From: an uncultured Lentisphaerota bacterium
GTDB taxonomy: Bacteria; Verrucomicrobiota; Kiritimatiellia; CAIQIC01
Length of the DNA stretch: 64,000 bases
Reading direction: 5' to 3'
NCBI GenBank assembly: GCA_903896925.1
Contig: CAITZM010000175.1
Span: forward strand, 62,001 to 126,000
The notes under the pieces are model-generated. The model ran no database searches and was not told the origin of the DNA. It saw only the letters and a program-made list of their open reading frames with translations. Positions 37,662-45,811 of this stretch are shown here, piece by piece; position 1 is the stretch's first letter; each line of letters opens with the position of its first letter. The position numbers and the translations under genes are program-made.

Positions 37662-38609
37662 ATGCATTTTCGCTTCACATTGTTGGGCCTGGCGCTGCTG
37701 GCGCTGGCCGGCGCGGCGCGTGCGCAGACTCCGGCCGCGGGCGCCAACGCCGGCCAGTCGCGCGATATCACACAGGCCACCACGCTTGGTCCACCGCTCA
37801 AGCCCGGCCTGCACGAGATGATCTCGGTGGGCACGCGCTGGCTGCCCGACGTGGAGTGGGATACAGGCGGCCGCGCGCGGGTCGCACGGGCAAGCCTGTC
37901 CGGCGGCCTGAGCTATTTCCAGTCGCCGACGATGCAATACGGGCTGATGGCCGATCATGAAGTAAGCCGCTACGAATTTGCCGGCCCCGCGGTGGATCCG
38001 CTCTGGGATGCGCAACCCGGTGAGATGCGGGTCGAACGCGTCATGGCCAACCTGCGCCTGCCGTTGGACAAGGACTGGTCACTGTTTGCCGCCGTGGATG
38101 GCTCGTGGGCGCTGGCGCGCGGCGCGAGCTATGCCGACTCCTTCACCTGGGGTGGCATGGTCAGCGCCCGCGGCCAGGTGGCGACGAACTTCGCTTTTAC
38201 CTTTGGCCTGTTCGCCCATACGCGGCTGGAGGCGAATGTGCGCGTGCTACCGATCCCCGGAATCGAGTGGCAGATCAACGAGGACTGGAAGCTGGCGACG
38301 GCGCAGGGCCTGACGCTGACGCGCAAAATCAACCGGCGCTGGCAGGCCGACCTCGCCGTGCTGGTGGAAAACCGCGAATACCGGATGCCGGCGGAGCAGC
38401 CGTTCGCGGGCGGCATCTTCCGCGACCGCAGCGTGCCGCTGATCACGAACCTGCGCTGGTCGCCCAATCCCGGGATGTTCGCCCAGCTCTCGGTCGGCGT
38501 CAGCCCGTGGCAGCAGCAGCGCCTGACCGACCGCCCTGACGCGCCCGACCTGACCGAGCAAAGCCACTGGACGCCCAGCCTCGCGCTCACCGCCGGCCTG
38601 CGGTTCTGA
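37662..38609 (+). CDS. Predicted outer-membrane beta-barrel protein (DUF6268-like)
   Basis: About 315 residues from ATG 37662, which opens the signal peptide MHFRFTLLGLALLALAGAARA. The mature protein alternates amphipathic strands ('MISVGTRWLPDVEWDTGG', 'ASLSGGLSYFQSPTMQYGLM', 'WSLFAAVDGSWALARGA', 'FTFGLFAHTRLEANVRVLP', 'WQADLAVLVENREYRMPAE') and ends in 'LALTAGLRF'. A terminal Phe is the usual signal for the BAM complex. The layout resembles DUF6268 outer-membrane proteins common in Verrucomicrobiota; function unknown, possibly a channel. Confidence 0.75.
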   Translation: MHFRFTLLGLALLALAGAARAQTPAAGANAGQSRDITQATTLGPPLKPGLHEMISVGTRWLPDVEWDTGGRARVARASLSGGLSYFQSPTMQYGLMADHEVSRYEFAGPAVDPLWDAQPGEMRVERVMANLRLPLDKDWSLFAAVDGSWALARGASYADSFTWGGMVSARGQVATNFAFTFGLFAHTRLEANVRVLPIPGIEWQINEDWKLATAQGLTLTRKINRRWQADLAVLVENREYRMPAEQPFAGGIFRDRSVPLITNLRWSPNPGMFAQLSVGVSPWQQQRLTDRPDAPDLTEQSHWTPSLALTAGLRF

Positions 38610-38620
38610 ATGGTTCGATG

Positions 38621-38661
38621 GTTTTTCCAAGCCTTGGAAAACCCTGCGCAAACGCTACACT
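38621..38661 (+). promoter_or_regulatory. Palindrome overlapping a predicted leaderless promoter
   Basis: TTTTCCAA-GCC-TTGGAAAA (within 38621-38642) overlaps the -35 hexamer TTGGAA (38634-38639). A 16-nt spacer leads to TACACT (38656-38661), then six bases to the ATG at 38668. A perfect 8-bp dyad on a -35 is the usual place for a repressor operator. It could control the golvesin/propeller operon. Confidence 0.5.
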
Positions 38662-38667
38662 GCCGCC

Positions 38668-39570
38668 ATGAATTGGCATGTGCGGTTGATGACAGGGCTG
38701 CTTGTCTGGTGCGGAGTGGCGGCTTGGGCCGTGGTCGCGCCGCCGCCAAACTTCACGGGCATCGTGTTGGATGATGACCAGGCGGAATACACCGGCGAAT
38801 GGGGCGACCGCGCCAAGCAAACGCCGCTGGTCGGCAAGGGCTATCACCACGACAACAACAATGAGCGGGGCCAGAAGCGCGCGTGCTTCACGCCGGACAT
38901 TCCGGCGGCGGGCGCCTACGAGGTCCAGCCCGACAGCCTTGCGATCACCGACTGGTACATGGACTCGCACGCGTGCACCACCAACAGCCGCCCGGGCTTC
39001 CGGTATGACGGCAAGCTGATCCTGACGGAGGAGTCGCGCCCGGGCCAGATTCCCTACCGCTCACTGTTGCCGCAGGGCGTGGATAATCTGCTGGTGCCGG
39101 TCTGCCTCTCCGCCACGCACATCGCGTGGGGCGCGGTGCGGCTGGAGCCGGTCTGGATGGAGATCGGCGACGCGGCCGGCTTGGCCGCCGGGCTCGCGAA
39201 GAAATACGGCGTGACGCCCGCCGCGCTGGACGCCGACCTGCTGGTGCGTGCGCTGTGCGAGGCTGGTTTCCTGGTCTCGTTCTTCAACGACAAGCAGCCG
39301 CTGTTGCCCGAACTCCAGTATTTCGGAACGAAAGGGTTCTTCCACGACTACAACGCCCGCCTTGATGAGGTCCTGCGCGCGGCTACCGCCAAGGTCTGGG
39401 CCGAGGGCTTCGCGAAGCTGCGCGCGGGGCGGCTCGATGCCAACGCCTTGGCACAGGCCGTGGCCATCGCCGAACAAGCCGAACCGGCAGCGCAGGGGAC
39501 CTGTCTTACCCGCGGCGCGGTGCTCCGCCAGATGTGGATGGAGTTGAACCCAAAACGAACCAACCCATGA
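38668..39570 (+). CDS. Chimeric golvesin-domain / FAD-oxidoreductase C-terminal remnant (no FAD domain)
   Basis: 300 residues. A signal peptide (MNWHVRLMTGLLVWCGVAAW) is followed at about residues 31-86 by the first half of a golvesin/xanthan-lyase-type domain ('GIVLDDDQAEYTGEW', 'VGKGYHHDNN', 'FTPDIPAAGAYEV'). At about residue 91 the sequence jumps to the C-terminal part of a FAD_oxidored protein ('LAITDWYMDSHACT', 'IPYRSLLPQGVDNLLVPVCL', 'WGAVRLEPVWM'). In intact relatives the FAD-binding domain comes first and golvesin last. Both pieces are therefore incomplete and in reversed order, with no dinucleotide-binding motif, so it is unlikely to be an oxidoreductase. The open frame and ATGA coupling to the next gene suggest it is still translated. 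Confidence 0.75.
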   Translation: MNWHVRLMTGLLVWCGVAAWAVVAPPPNFTGIVLDDDQAEYTGEWGDRAKQTPLVGKGYHHDNNNERGQKRACFTPDIPAAGAYEVQPDSLAITDWYMDSHACTTNSRPGFRYDGKLILTEESRPGQIPYRSLLPQGVDNLLVPVCLSATHIAWGAVRLEPVWMEIGDAAGLAAGLAKKYGVTPAALDADLLVRALCEAGFLVSFFNDKQPLLPELQYFGTKGFFHDYNARLDEVLRAATAKVWAEGFAKLRAGRLDANALAQAVAIAEQAEPAAQGTCLTRGAVLRQMWMELNPKRTNP

Positions 39571-41021
39571 AGAAATTCACCCTAAAACTGATGATGTTGT
39601 TGGCCGTTTTCGCCTGCGGGACCGCGTGGGCGGACACGCTGAAGCCGCGGTATCTGTTTCTCGATCCGGCCCTGTTGCCGGAGATGGACAGGGTCGCGCT
39701 CCACGTCAACCCGCCGCAGCAGCGCGAACTCGTCATCCGCCCTGACCAGCCGTGGGAACAGTTGATGATCACCTTCTATCTCACCATCCGCGAGGAGGGG
39801 GGCACGCTGCGGATGTGGTACACCTGCCGTGACAAGGCCAAGCGGCCCAACGTGGGTTATGCCGAATCGCGCGATGGCATCCACTGGACGAAACCCAGCC
39901 TGGGCCTGGTCGACTACGCGGGCAGCAAGGAGAACAACCTCGTGGGCCTGACCTCGCTCGAGGGCGCGGTGATGGTGGATCCCAACGTACCGGCGCAGGA
40001 GCGCTACACCTATGTGACCCATCAATGGAAGGAAGGCCTGGTCCGGTTTTATTCCCCCGATGGGCTCCACTGGCAGCGCGACAAGACCACCTTGCTGCGC
40101 CTCGGTGCGGACACGCAGAACATCACGTTCTGGGACGAGCGACTCCAGAAATACGTCCTCTATCTGCGCGGCTGGCAGCGGGGCGCGGACAAGAAGCTCT
40201 ATCGCACCGTCGTGCGCACGGAGCTGCCCAACCTGACCACGCCGCTGACGAACGCCCCTTCGCGCACAAGCCTGTTTCCTTGGGGCAAGGACAACATCGC
40301 CGTGATTGGCCACGAGTTCCCGACGGTGTTCACCGCTGACGAAAACGATCCGCCGAACAGCGACGTGTATACCATCGCCGCCCAGCCTTACCCGCTCGAC
40401 AACCGCTGGTATCTCGGCTTCCCTTCGATGTTCCAGCGCGAGCAGCGTATCAGCGACGGCCGGCTGGAGGTGCAGTTCATCGGCAGCCGCGACGGCAGCA
40501 CGTGGCAGCGCTACGACCGCACGCCCTATGTGCCCCTGGGCCTGGCCGGTTCACCGAGCGCGAACATGACCTTCATGGGCGCCGGCCTCATCGTGCGCGG
40601 CGATGAGATCTGGCAGTACGGCACCGGCTATGCCTCGCACCACGGCGACGCGGCCGCGCGCGAGCGCCAGACGGATGGCGTCATCTATCGCTACGTCCAA
40701 CGCGTGGACGGCTTTGTCTCGCTCGATTTCGGGGCGTCGGCGGGCCGGTGCATCACCGCGCCCGTGCCCGTGGCTGGCACACGCCTGCTGCTCAACGTGG
40801 ATACCGGCGCGCTGGGCTGCCTGCGCGTGGCCTTGTTGGACGCCGCGGGGCATCCGCTCGCCGGTTTCAGTGCCGACGATTGCACCGTGTTGCGCACGAA
40901 CTCCACGCATGCCGAGGTGGCGTGGAAGGACCGCGGCGATGTGGCCACGCTCAAGGATCGGGACGTGCGCGTGTCGTTCACCGGTTCGCGCGCCAAGCTC
41001 TACAGCTTCCGCTTCGAATGA
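39567..41021 (+). CDS. Secreted beta-propeller glycoside-hydrolase-like protein, copy 1
   Basis: About 484 residues from ATG 39567, which overlaps the previous stop (ATGA) and opens the signal peptide MKKFTLKLMMLLAVFACGTAWA. Strand motifs such as 'LRMWYTCRD', 'VGYAESRDGIHWTKPSLGL', 'VRFYSPDGLHWQRD' and 'FIGSRDGSTWQRY' are typical of five-bladed propellers (GH32/GH43/GH130-like clans). The catalytic acids cannot be assigned by eye. A C-terminal beta-sandwich begins near 'GFVSLDFGASAGR'. It is a paralogue of the next gene product, with the same order of motifs throughout. Likely acts on glycans outside the cytoplasm. Confidence 0.78.
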   Translation: MKKFTLKLMMLLAVFACGTAWADTLKPRYLFLDPALLPEMDRVALHVNPPQQRELVIRPDQPWEQLMITFYLTIREEGGTLRMWYTCRDKAKRPNVGYAESRDGIHWTKPSLGLVDYAGSKENNLVGLTSLEGAVMVDPNVPAQERYTYVTHQWKEGLVRFYSPDGLHWQRDKTTLLRLGADTQNITFWDERLQKYVLYLRGWQRGADKKLYRTVVRTELPNLTTPLTNAPSRTSLFPWGKDNIAVIGHEFPTVFTADENDPPNSDVYTIAAQPYPLDNRWYLGFPSMFQREQRISDGRLEVQFIGSRDGSTWQRYDRTPYVPLGLAGSPSANMTFMGAGLIVRGDEIWQYGTGYASHHGDAAARERQTDGVIYRYVQRVDGFVSLDFGASAGRCITAPVPVAGTRLLLNVDTGALGCLRVALLDAAGHPLAGFSADDCTVLRTNSTHAEVAWKDRGDVATLKDRDVRVSFTGSRAKLYSFRFE

Positions 41022-42478
41022 GGACCATGAGGCTCACCGGTTTCATCCTGTTGCTCGCCTGCTGCGGCCTGGCGCAGGCCGGGGAGGTCGTGCCGCGGCC
41101 CATCGCGTTGCGCGAGCTGCCGCTGCTGTTCGCCGACGATGGCGGCATCGCCATGCGCACCAACGTCACGCGTGCACTGCATCCGGCGCGCACGCGCAGT
41201 GCGCCCGTGCTCGAGGCCGACCAGCCGTGGGAAGCGTCGCGCGTCTACGTCTATGGTTCGGTCTATTTCGACGAGGCCACGCACCAGCTCCGTCTCTGGT
41301 ACATGAGCCGCGCGCAAGCGTTCAAGGGCGACGCCGTGCTCTACGCCACGAGCGCCGATGGCGTACACTGGCTCAAGCCCGCGCTCGGCCTGCACGCGTT
41401 CGCGGGCACGCAGACGAACAACATCGTCTTCGGCATCCACAGCCCCAGCGTGCTGCTCGACAGGCGCGAGCCGGACCCGGCGAAACGCTACAAGCTGCTC
41501 GGCTCGGGGACGGGCGGCTATCACGCCGCTTTTTCTGCCGATGGCTTGCACTGGACGCGCTACGCAAGCAATCCCGTGCTGAAATTTGGCGACACCATCA
41601 CGCTGGCGCAGGATCCCGCGACCGGCGAGTACCTGGCCTACCACAAGCGACCCGCCACGGTGCGCGGGTTTGGGCGCCGCGTCGTGTGGCTGGCGCGCAG
41701 CCGCGACTTCCAGACCTGGACGGAGCCGGAACTGGTCTTCGCACCCGACGCCGCCGATGACGCGTGGGCCGCCGCACCGCAGCAGCGCACGGAGGTGTAC
41801 AACATGTCCGTCTTCCCGCACGCCGCCGGCTTCATCGGACTGCCGACGATGTTCCGCGTCACCGCCGCGCGGCGGCCGAAGGCCGGACTTACGCCCGGCC
41901 AGAGCCCCGACGATGGCCCGATCGAGGTCCAACTCGCCACCAGCCCCGACGGCCGCGCGTGGCAGCGCACCGAGCCGCGGCTGAACATGATCGGGTGCGG
42001 AGCGCCCGGTACGTTCGATGGCGGTGCGATCCTTGGCGTCTCCAGCACCTCCGTGGATGTCGGCGACGAAACGTGGGTCTATTACACCGCGCTGACCACG
42101 ACCCACGGCGGCGCGCTGCCGGCCAAACGCCTCTCGATCGGTCGCGCCGAGTGGCGACGCCACGGCTTCGTCTCGCTCGATGCAGGTGCCGCCGTGGGAC
42201 GCATCGAGACCAAACCTGTGCATTGTGGCGCGGCGGCGCTGATCCTCAACGCCGATGCCAGCCGGGGACAAGTGCGTGTGGCGCTGCTCGAAGCGGATGG
42301 TCGGCCCATGCCCGGTTGCAGCCTGGCCGACTGCACGCCTCTGACGGCCGATGCGACGCGCTGGGTCGTCCGCTGGCAAAACGCCGCCAACGTTCCCACC
42401 AATCGGCCCGTCCGTGTCGTCGTGGAACTGACCAACGCCCGGCTCTTCAGCCTTGCCAGCGATACGCCGCGTCCTTAA
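41018..42478 (+). CDS. Secreted beta-propeller glycoside-hydrolase-like protein, copy 2
   Basis: About 486 residues. The ATG at 41018 overlaps the previous stop (ATGA) and gives the signal peptide MRTMRLTGFILLLACCGLAQA; the track start at 40748 lies inside the upstream gene. 'LRLWYMSRAQAF', 'VLYATSADGVHWLKPALGL', 'AAFSADGLHWTRYASNPVLK', 'ATSPDGRAWQRTEPRLNMIG' and the C-terminal 'GFVSLDAGAAVGRIETKPV' align one for one with copy 1, so they arose by tandem duplication. Both probably work with the upstream remnant on a shared glycan, or did so ancestrally. Confidence 0.78.
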   Translation: MRTMRLTGFILLLACCGLAQAGEVVPRPIALRELPLLFADDGGIAMRTNVTRALHPARTRSAPVLEADQPWEASRVYVYGSVYFDEATHQLRLWYMSRAQAFKGDAVLYATSADGVHWLKPALGLHAFAGTQTNNIVFGIHSPSVLLDRREPDPAKRYKLLGSGTGGYHAAFSADGLHWTRYASNPVLKFGDTITLAQDPATGEYLAYHKRPATVRGFGRRVVWLARSRDFQTWTEPELVFAPDAADDAWAAAPQQRTEVYNMSVFPHAAGFIGLPTMFRVTAARRPKAGLTPGQSPDDGPIEVQLATSPDGRAWQRTEPRLNMIGCGAPGTFDGGAILGVSSTSVDVGDETWVYYTALTTTHGGALPAKRLSIGRAEWRRHGFVSLDAGAAVGRIETKPVHCGAAALILNADASRGQVRVALLEADGRPMPGCSLADCTPLTADATRWVVRWQNAANVPTNRPVRVVVELTNARLFSLASDTPRP

Positions 42479-42519
42479 GCCATTGCGTTGAGAATGCCTT
42501 TTCGCGAGGCATCGTCTTT

Positions 42520-42592
42520 GTGGGTGGGGTTTCCAGCCCCGCGCTCATGGCCGTGTGGTTCTATTTCGCGGGGCTGGAAGCCCCGCCCACAC
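42520..42592 (+). repeat. 73-bp hairpin element (copy 1)
   Basis: Arms of about 25 nt (GTGGGTGGGGTTTCCAGCCC... and its complement, with two mismatches) flank a loop of about 23 nt. Each arm holds its own GGGGyTTCCAGCCCC mini-palindrome. The geometry matches the element at 50906-50980. It lies 42 bp past a stop codon and could end transcription, although no T-run follows. Confidence 0.6.
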
Positions 42593-42609
42593 AGGTCGAT
42601 TTTCTGTTG

Positions 42610-42660
42610 CTGTAGCGGCGACCTGGGGTCGCCGACGGCGGTCGCAGAACGCAGCTACAG
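42610..42660 (+). repeat. 51-bp CTGTAGC...GCTACAG element (copy B)
   Basis: Begins CTGTAGCGGCGACC and ends GCAGCTACAG, with 'GACGGCGGTC' in the centre. It shares its length, ends and centre with copy C at 51061-51111, and its length and ends with copy A at 32547. Confidence 0.65.
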
Positions 42661-42692
42661 AAGATGCTGTTCCTGTTTTCCCGATTTCCTCA

Positions 42693-42721
42693 TTCATTTC
42701 TCCGCGAGCCCCCGCTACACT
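42693..42721 (+). promoter_or_regulatory. Predicted leaderless promoter of the BNR-repeat gene
   Basis: TTCATT (42693-42698), 17-nt spacer, TACACT (42716-42721), six bases to the ATG at 42728. The stretch CGCTACACTGC is shared exactly with the promoter before 38668. Confidence 0.45.
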
Positions 42722-42727
42722 GCGGTC

Positions 42728-43864
42728 ATGAATTCAATCATGCGGGTGTGGGCAGGGCTGCTCATGGCGGCTGGGGCGGCGCGGGCGGCGGAACTTCCGG
42801 TGGTGGACCTGTCGGGCGATGAGTCGCGGCGCGTGGTCATCGCGCAGGGCACCGACAAGATCTATCAGGGGCATCCGACGACGCTGCTGCTGCCGGATGG
42901 CAAAACCCTTTTCGCCGTGTGGACGCTCGGCCACGGCGGCTCGTCCGGCCCGATGGCACGGAGCGACGATGGCGGCAAGACCTGGACGCGGATGGACGAC
43001 CAACTGCCGGCCGGCTTCAAGTCGCACCATAACTGCCCCAGCATCTATCGCCTGCTGGATCCGCAGGGCAAGGCGCGGCTGTGGGTCTTCTCGGCGTGGC
43101 GCGGCACGCGCGGCGGGCCGGATGCGATGCCCAGCATCATGAGCGAGGATGACGGCAAGACGTGGAAGGAAATGCCGCCGCTCGGCGAAAAATTCAAATG
43201 CGTGATGACCTTCAGCAGCATCGTGAGGCTCAAGGATGGCTCCTACCTCGGCCTCTATCACCGCGGCCCCGGCGGGGCCGACAAGGCGCCGCTGGGCGTG
43301 CTCCAGACGATCACGAAGGACGGCGGCTTCACCTGGTCGGAGCCGCGCACGGTCGCGAAAGTTGCCGGCAAGAATCTGTGCGAGCCGTTTGTCTTCCGCG
43401 CACCCGAGGGCGGCGAGCTGTGCGCCCTGCTGCGCGAGAACACGCACAAAGGTTGCAGCATGCTGATGTTCAGCCGCGATGAGGGCGCCACGTGGAGCGA
43501 GCCCAAGGACACGCCGTGGGGCCTGACCGGCGACCGCCACATGGGCGTGCAGACGAAGGACGGCCGGCTCGTGGTCGCCTTCCGCGACCAGGCGCCGGGC
43601 AGCGCCACCAAGGGCCACTTCGTCGCGTGGGTCGGCACCTACGACGACATCAAGCTGGGCAAACCCGGCCAATATCGCATCAAGCTGCTCCACAGCTACG
43701 CCGCCGGCGATTGCGGCTATCCGGGACTGGAACTGCTGCCCGATGGCACGCTGGTCGCCACCACCTACATCAAGTACCGCCCCGGCGCCGAGAAGCAATC
43801 GGATGTGAGCACGCGCTTCACGCTGGCCGAGACCGACCGGCTCGCCGCCGTCAGCCAGAAATAA
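42728..43864 (+). CDS. Secreted sialidase-like BNR/Asp-box protein
   Basis: About 378 residues from ATG 42728 (signal peptide [20 protein letters not shown]). Four Asp-box turns mark a six-bladed sialidase-type propeller: 'SDDGGKTW', 'SEDDGKTW', 'TKDGGFTW' and 'SRDEGATW'. The first blade reads '[20 protein letters not shown]', where true GH33 sialidases have an Arg-Ile-Pro motif. The substrate-binding Arg is therefore not evident, and the name 'sialidase' may describe the fold only. It stands alone with its own predicted promoter after two intergenic repeats. Confidence 0.8.
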   Translation: MNSIMRVWAGLLMAAGAARAAELPVVDLSGDESRRVVIAQGTDKIYQGHPTTLLLPDGKTLFAVWTLGHGGSSGPMARSDDGGKTWTRMDDQLPAGFKSHHNCPSIYRLLDPQGKARLWVFSAWRGTRGGPDAMPSIMSEDDGKTWKEMPPLGEKFKCVMTFSSIVRLKDGSYLGLYHRGPGGADKAPLGVLQTITKDGGFTWSEPRTVAKVAGKNLCEPFVFRAPEGGELCALLRENTHKGCSMLMFSRDEGATWSEPKDTPWGLTGDRHMGVQTKDGRLVVAFRDQAPGSATKGHFVAWVGTYDDIKLGKPGQYRIKLLHSYAAGDCGYPGLELLPDGTLVATTYIKYRPGAEKQSDVSTRFTLAETDRLAAVSQK

Positions 43865-44151
43865 AGCTCCACACCCTGCGCAGGGCGAACCAGGGAACGC
43901 TGCCATGAAGGCATTGCTGGTGCCCTGTTCATTGCGGAGATGTGCGTCATGGAACGGCGGTCGGGCTTGTCCTGTGCCCGTTTAGGCCCGGGTCCGTTTG
44001 CTTCGGGTTGCGGCGTGCGTGGCGTGGACCGGAACGCGGGCGCGCTTTTCGCGTCCGTCCGGTGGCGTGCGTAATATATATTCATCAATAACCTTCTTGT
44101 CTTATTGGCGCTTTTTCAAAGTGTCGTTTTTTGCACGAAGCGGTACGAACC
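43865..44151 (+). other. Intergenic region before the hydrogenase operon
   Basis: No credible gene. The first half is GC-rich; the stretch around 44070-44140 is AT-rich (GTAATATATATTCATC and a TTTTTT run), unlike the surrounding DNA, and precedes the hdrC promoter. Such A/T tracts can act as UP-like or regulator-binding sequence. Confidence 0.5.
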
Positions 44152-44180
44152 TTGACAAGTGTTTTGTGAATCGGTAAGGA
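44152..44180 (+). promoter_or_regulatory. Sigma70-type promoter of the hdr-mvh operon
   Basis: A perfect TTGACA (44152-44157), a 17-nt spacer and TAAGGA (44175-44180). The predicted transcript has a leader of about 65 nt before the hdrC ATG at 44253, which contrasts with the leaderless promoters elsewhere in the window. Confidence 0.55.
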
Positions 44181-44203
44181 TGTGATGAGATAAGAAACAA
44201 CTT

Positions 44204-44225
44204 GGCAGTTAGCCCTTTAGCTGCC
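44204..44225 (+). promoter_or_regulatory. Leader hairpin upstream of hdrC
   Basis: GGCAG (44204-44208) pairs with CTGCC (44221-44225) around a loop containing TTAGCCCTTTAG. The hairpin lies in the predicted 5' leader, 27 nt before the start codon. It may affect mRNA stability or translation. It matches no riboswitch I know. Confidence 0.35.
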
Positions 44226-44252
44226 CACCGAACGTTTCACCAAGGTAGGGTC

Positions 44253-44891
44253 ATGAAAATTGAACGGACCATCAAGTATGAGGCGGACCGGGTCAAGGGT
44301 TTCGGCGACGAGGTCAGCAGCGTACCCGGCTGCGAGAAGTTGCAAGCCTGTATCCAGTGCGGCACGTGCTCCGGCGTGTGCCCGCTGAGCATCTACATGG
44401 ATTACTCCCCGCGCCAGGTGATGGCCATGGTGCGGTCGGATTTCAAAAACGAGGTACTCACGAGCCACACCGTCTGGCTGTGTGCATCATGTTATCAGTG
44501 TACGGTGGATTGCCCGCGCGAGATCCGCATCACCGATATCATGTATGAGCTCAAGCAGCGTGCGCTCCAGGAGGGCATCTATCCGAAGAAGTTCTCCATC
44601 CCCGTGCTCGCCAAGGAATTCTACAAGATGGTCTACCGCTACGGCCGCGTCAGCGAGAACCTCCTGGCCATGACGATGTTCCTGAAGTCGAGCCCGCTGG
44701 AGGCGCTGAAGATGTGGCGGCTCGGGCTGGGCCTGATCCTGCGCGGCCGCTTCCCGCTCACGCTGGAGAAGATCAAGCGCCGCGACGAACTCGGCCGCAT
44801 GATGAAGGTGGTGGACCAGGTGAAGATCAACAAGCTGCATGATGAACTGAAACAGGCACGCCAACATGTGGCGGCCAGGAGCCAGGCATGA
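44253..44891 (+). CDS. hdrC: Heterodisulfide reductase subunit C-like ferredoxin protein
   Basis: About 212 residues from ATG 44253, preceded by a weak GGTAGGG site; the track start at 44202 would fall inside the leader hairpin region. Two [4Fe-4S] motifs are present: 'CIQCGTCSGVCP' (about residues 33-44) and 'CASCYQCTVDCP' (about 76-87). The C-terminal helical part ('KEFYKMVYRYGRVSENLLAM') fits HdrC. It carries electrons between HdrA and the catalytic subunit HdrB in the cytoplasm. First gene of six, with its stop overlapping hdrB by ATGA. Confidence 0.92.
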   Translation: MKIERTIKYEADRVKGFGDEVSSVPGCEKLQACIQCGTCSGVCPLSIYMDYSPRQVMAMVRSDFKNEVLTSHTVWLCASCYQCTVDCPREIRITDIMYELKQRALQEGIYPKKFSIPVLAKEFYKMVYRYGRVSENLLAMTMFLKSSPLEALKMWRLGLGLILRGRFPLTLEKIKRRDELGRMMKVVDQVKINKLHDELKQARQHVAARSQA

Positions 44892-45775
44892 CCACGAAAT
44901 ATTCCTATTTCCCGGGGTGCTCGCTCAAGGGCATCGGCCGCGCCTACGAGGAGAGCCTGTTGCCGGTCCTGCGCGCATTGGACGTGGAGTTGGAGGAACT
45001 GGAGGACTGGAACTGCTGCGGCGCGACGGCCTACATGGCGATTGACGAGGTCAAGGCCTGTGTGCTTGCCTCGCGCAACCTGGCGATGGCAGAGAAGCTG
45101 GGCCACAAGGAGCTGGTCGCGCCGTGCAGCGCCTGTTATCTGGTGTTGAACAAGACGAAGCACTACCTGCAGGATTCGCCCGCCGTGCGCGGCGTCATCG
45201 AAAAGGCGCTGGCCGAGGTCAACATGACCTACAGCGGCAACACGCCGGTGCGGCATCCGCTGGATGTGATGATCCATAGCATCGGCCTCGACGCGATCAA
45301 ACAGCGCGTCAAGCGCCCCTTGACCGGGCTGAAAGTGGCGCCCTACTACGGCTGCCAGATCGTGCGGCCCTATTCAACCTTCGATGACCAGTATAACCCG
45401 ACGACGATGGACCGGCTGCTGGAGGCGATCGGCTGTACGATCGTGCATTTCCCGCTCAAGACCCGCTGCTGCGGCGCGAGCCTGACGGGCACGTTGCCCG
45501 AACCGGGACTGCTGTGCGCCCGGGACATTCTCGCGGAAGCCATCACGCGGGGCGCCGACCTGATCGCCACCGTCTGTCCGCTGTGCCAGTTCAACCTGGA
45601 CGGCTATCACGACAAGATCGCCAAGAAGTGGGGGCCGCACCGGATCCCGACGGTCTATTTTACGCAGTTGATGGGCCTGGCCTTCGGGCTGGGCGAACGC
45701 GAGTTGGGCCTGCACCGGGGGTTCGTTCCGATGCAGCCGCTGCCGGCTCCCGTGCCGGTCGGGGTGGGGGTGTGA
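44888..45775 (+). CDS. hdrB: Heterodisulfide reductase subunit B-like protein (two CCG domains)
   Basis: 295 residues. Two CCG (cysteine-rich) domains are visible. The first has 'YFPGCSLKG', 'WNCCGATAYMA' and 'PCSACYLV'; the second has 'YYGCQIVRP', 'RCCGASLTG' and 'CPLCQFNLDGY'. In methanogens these cysteines bind two non-cubane [4Fe-4S] clusters that reduce the CoM-S-S-CoB disulfide. A bacterium without those thiols must use another acceptor, perhaps a different disulfide or another protein. Overlaps hdrC (ATGA); 36 bp separate it from hdrA. Confidence 0.92.
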   Translation: MTTKYSYFPGCSLKGIGRAYEESLLPVLRALDVELEELEDWNCCGATAYMAIDEVKACVLASRNLAMAEKLGHKELVAPCSACYLVLNKTKHYLQDSPAVRGVIEKALAEVNMTYSGNTPVRHPLDVMIHSIGLDAIKQRVKRPLTGLKVAPYYGCQIVRPYSTFDDQYNPTTMDRLLEAIGCTIVHFPLKTRCCGASLTGTLPEPGLLCARDILAEAITRGADLIATVCPLCQFNLDGYHDKIAKKWGPHRIPTVYFTQLMGLAFGLGERELGLHRGFVPMQPLPAPVPVGVGV

Positions 45776-45811
45776 GGCGCAACGCGGGACTTTCCCGGTG
45801 GAGCAAAGCAC

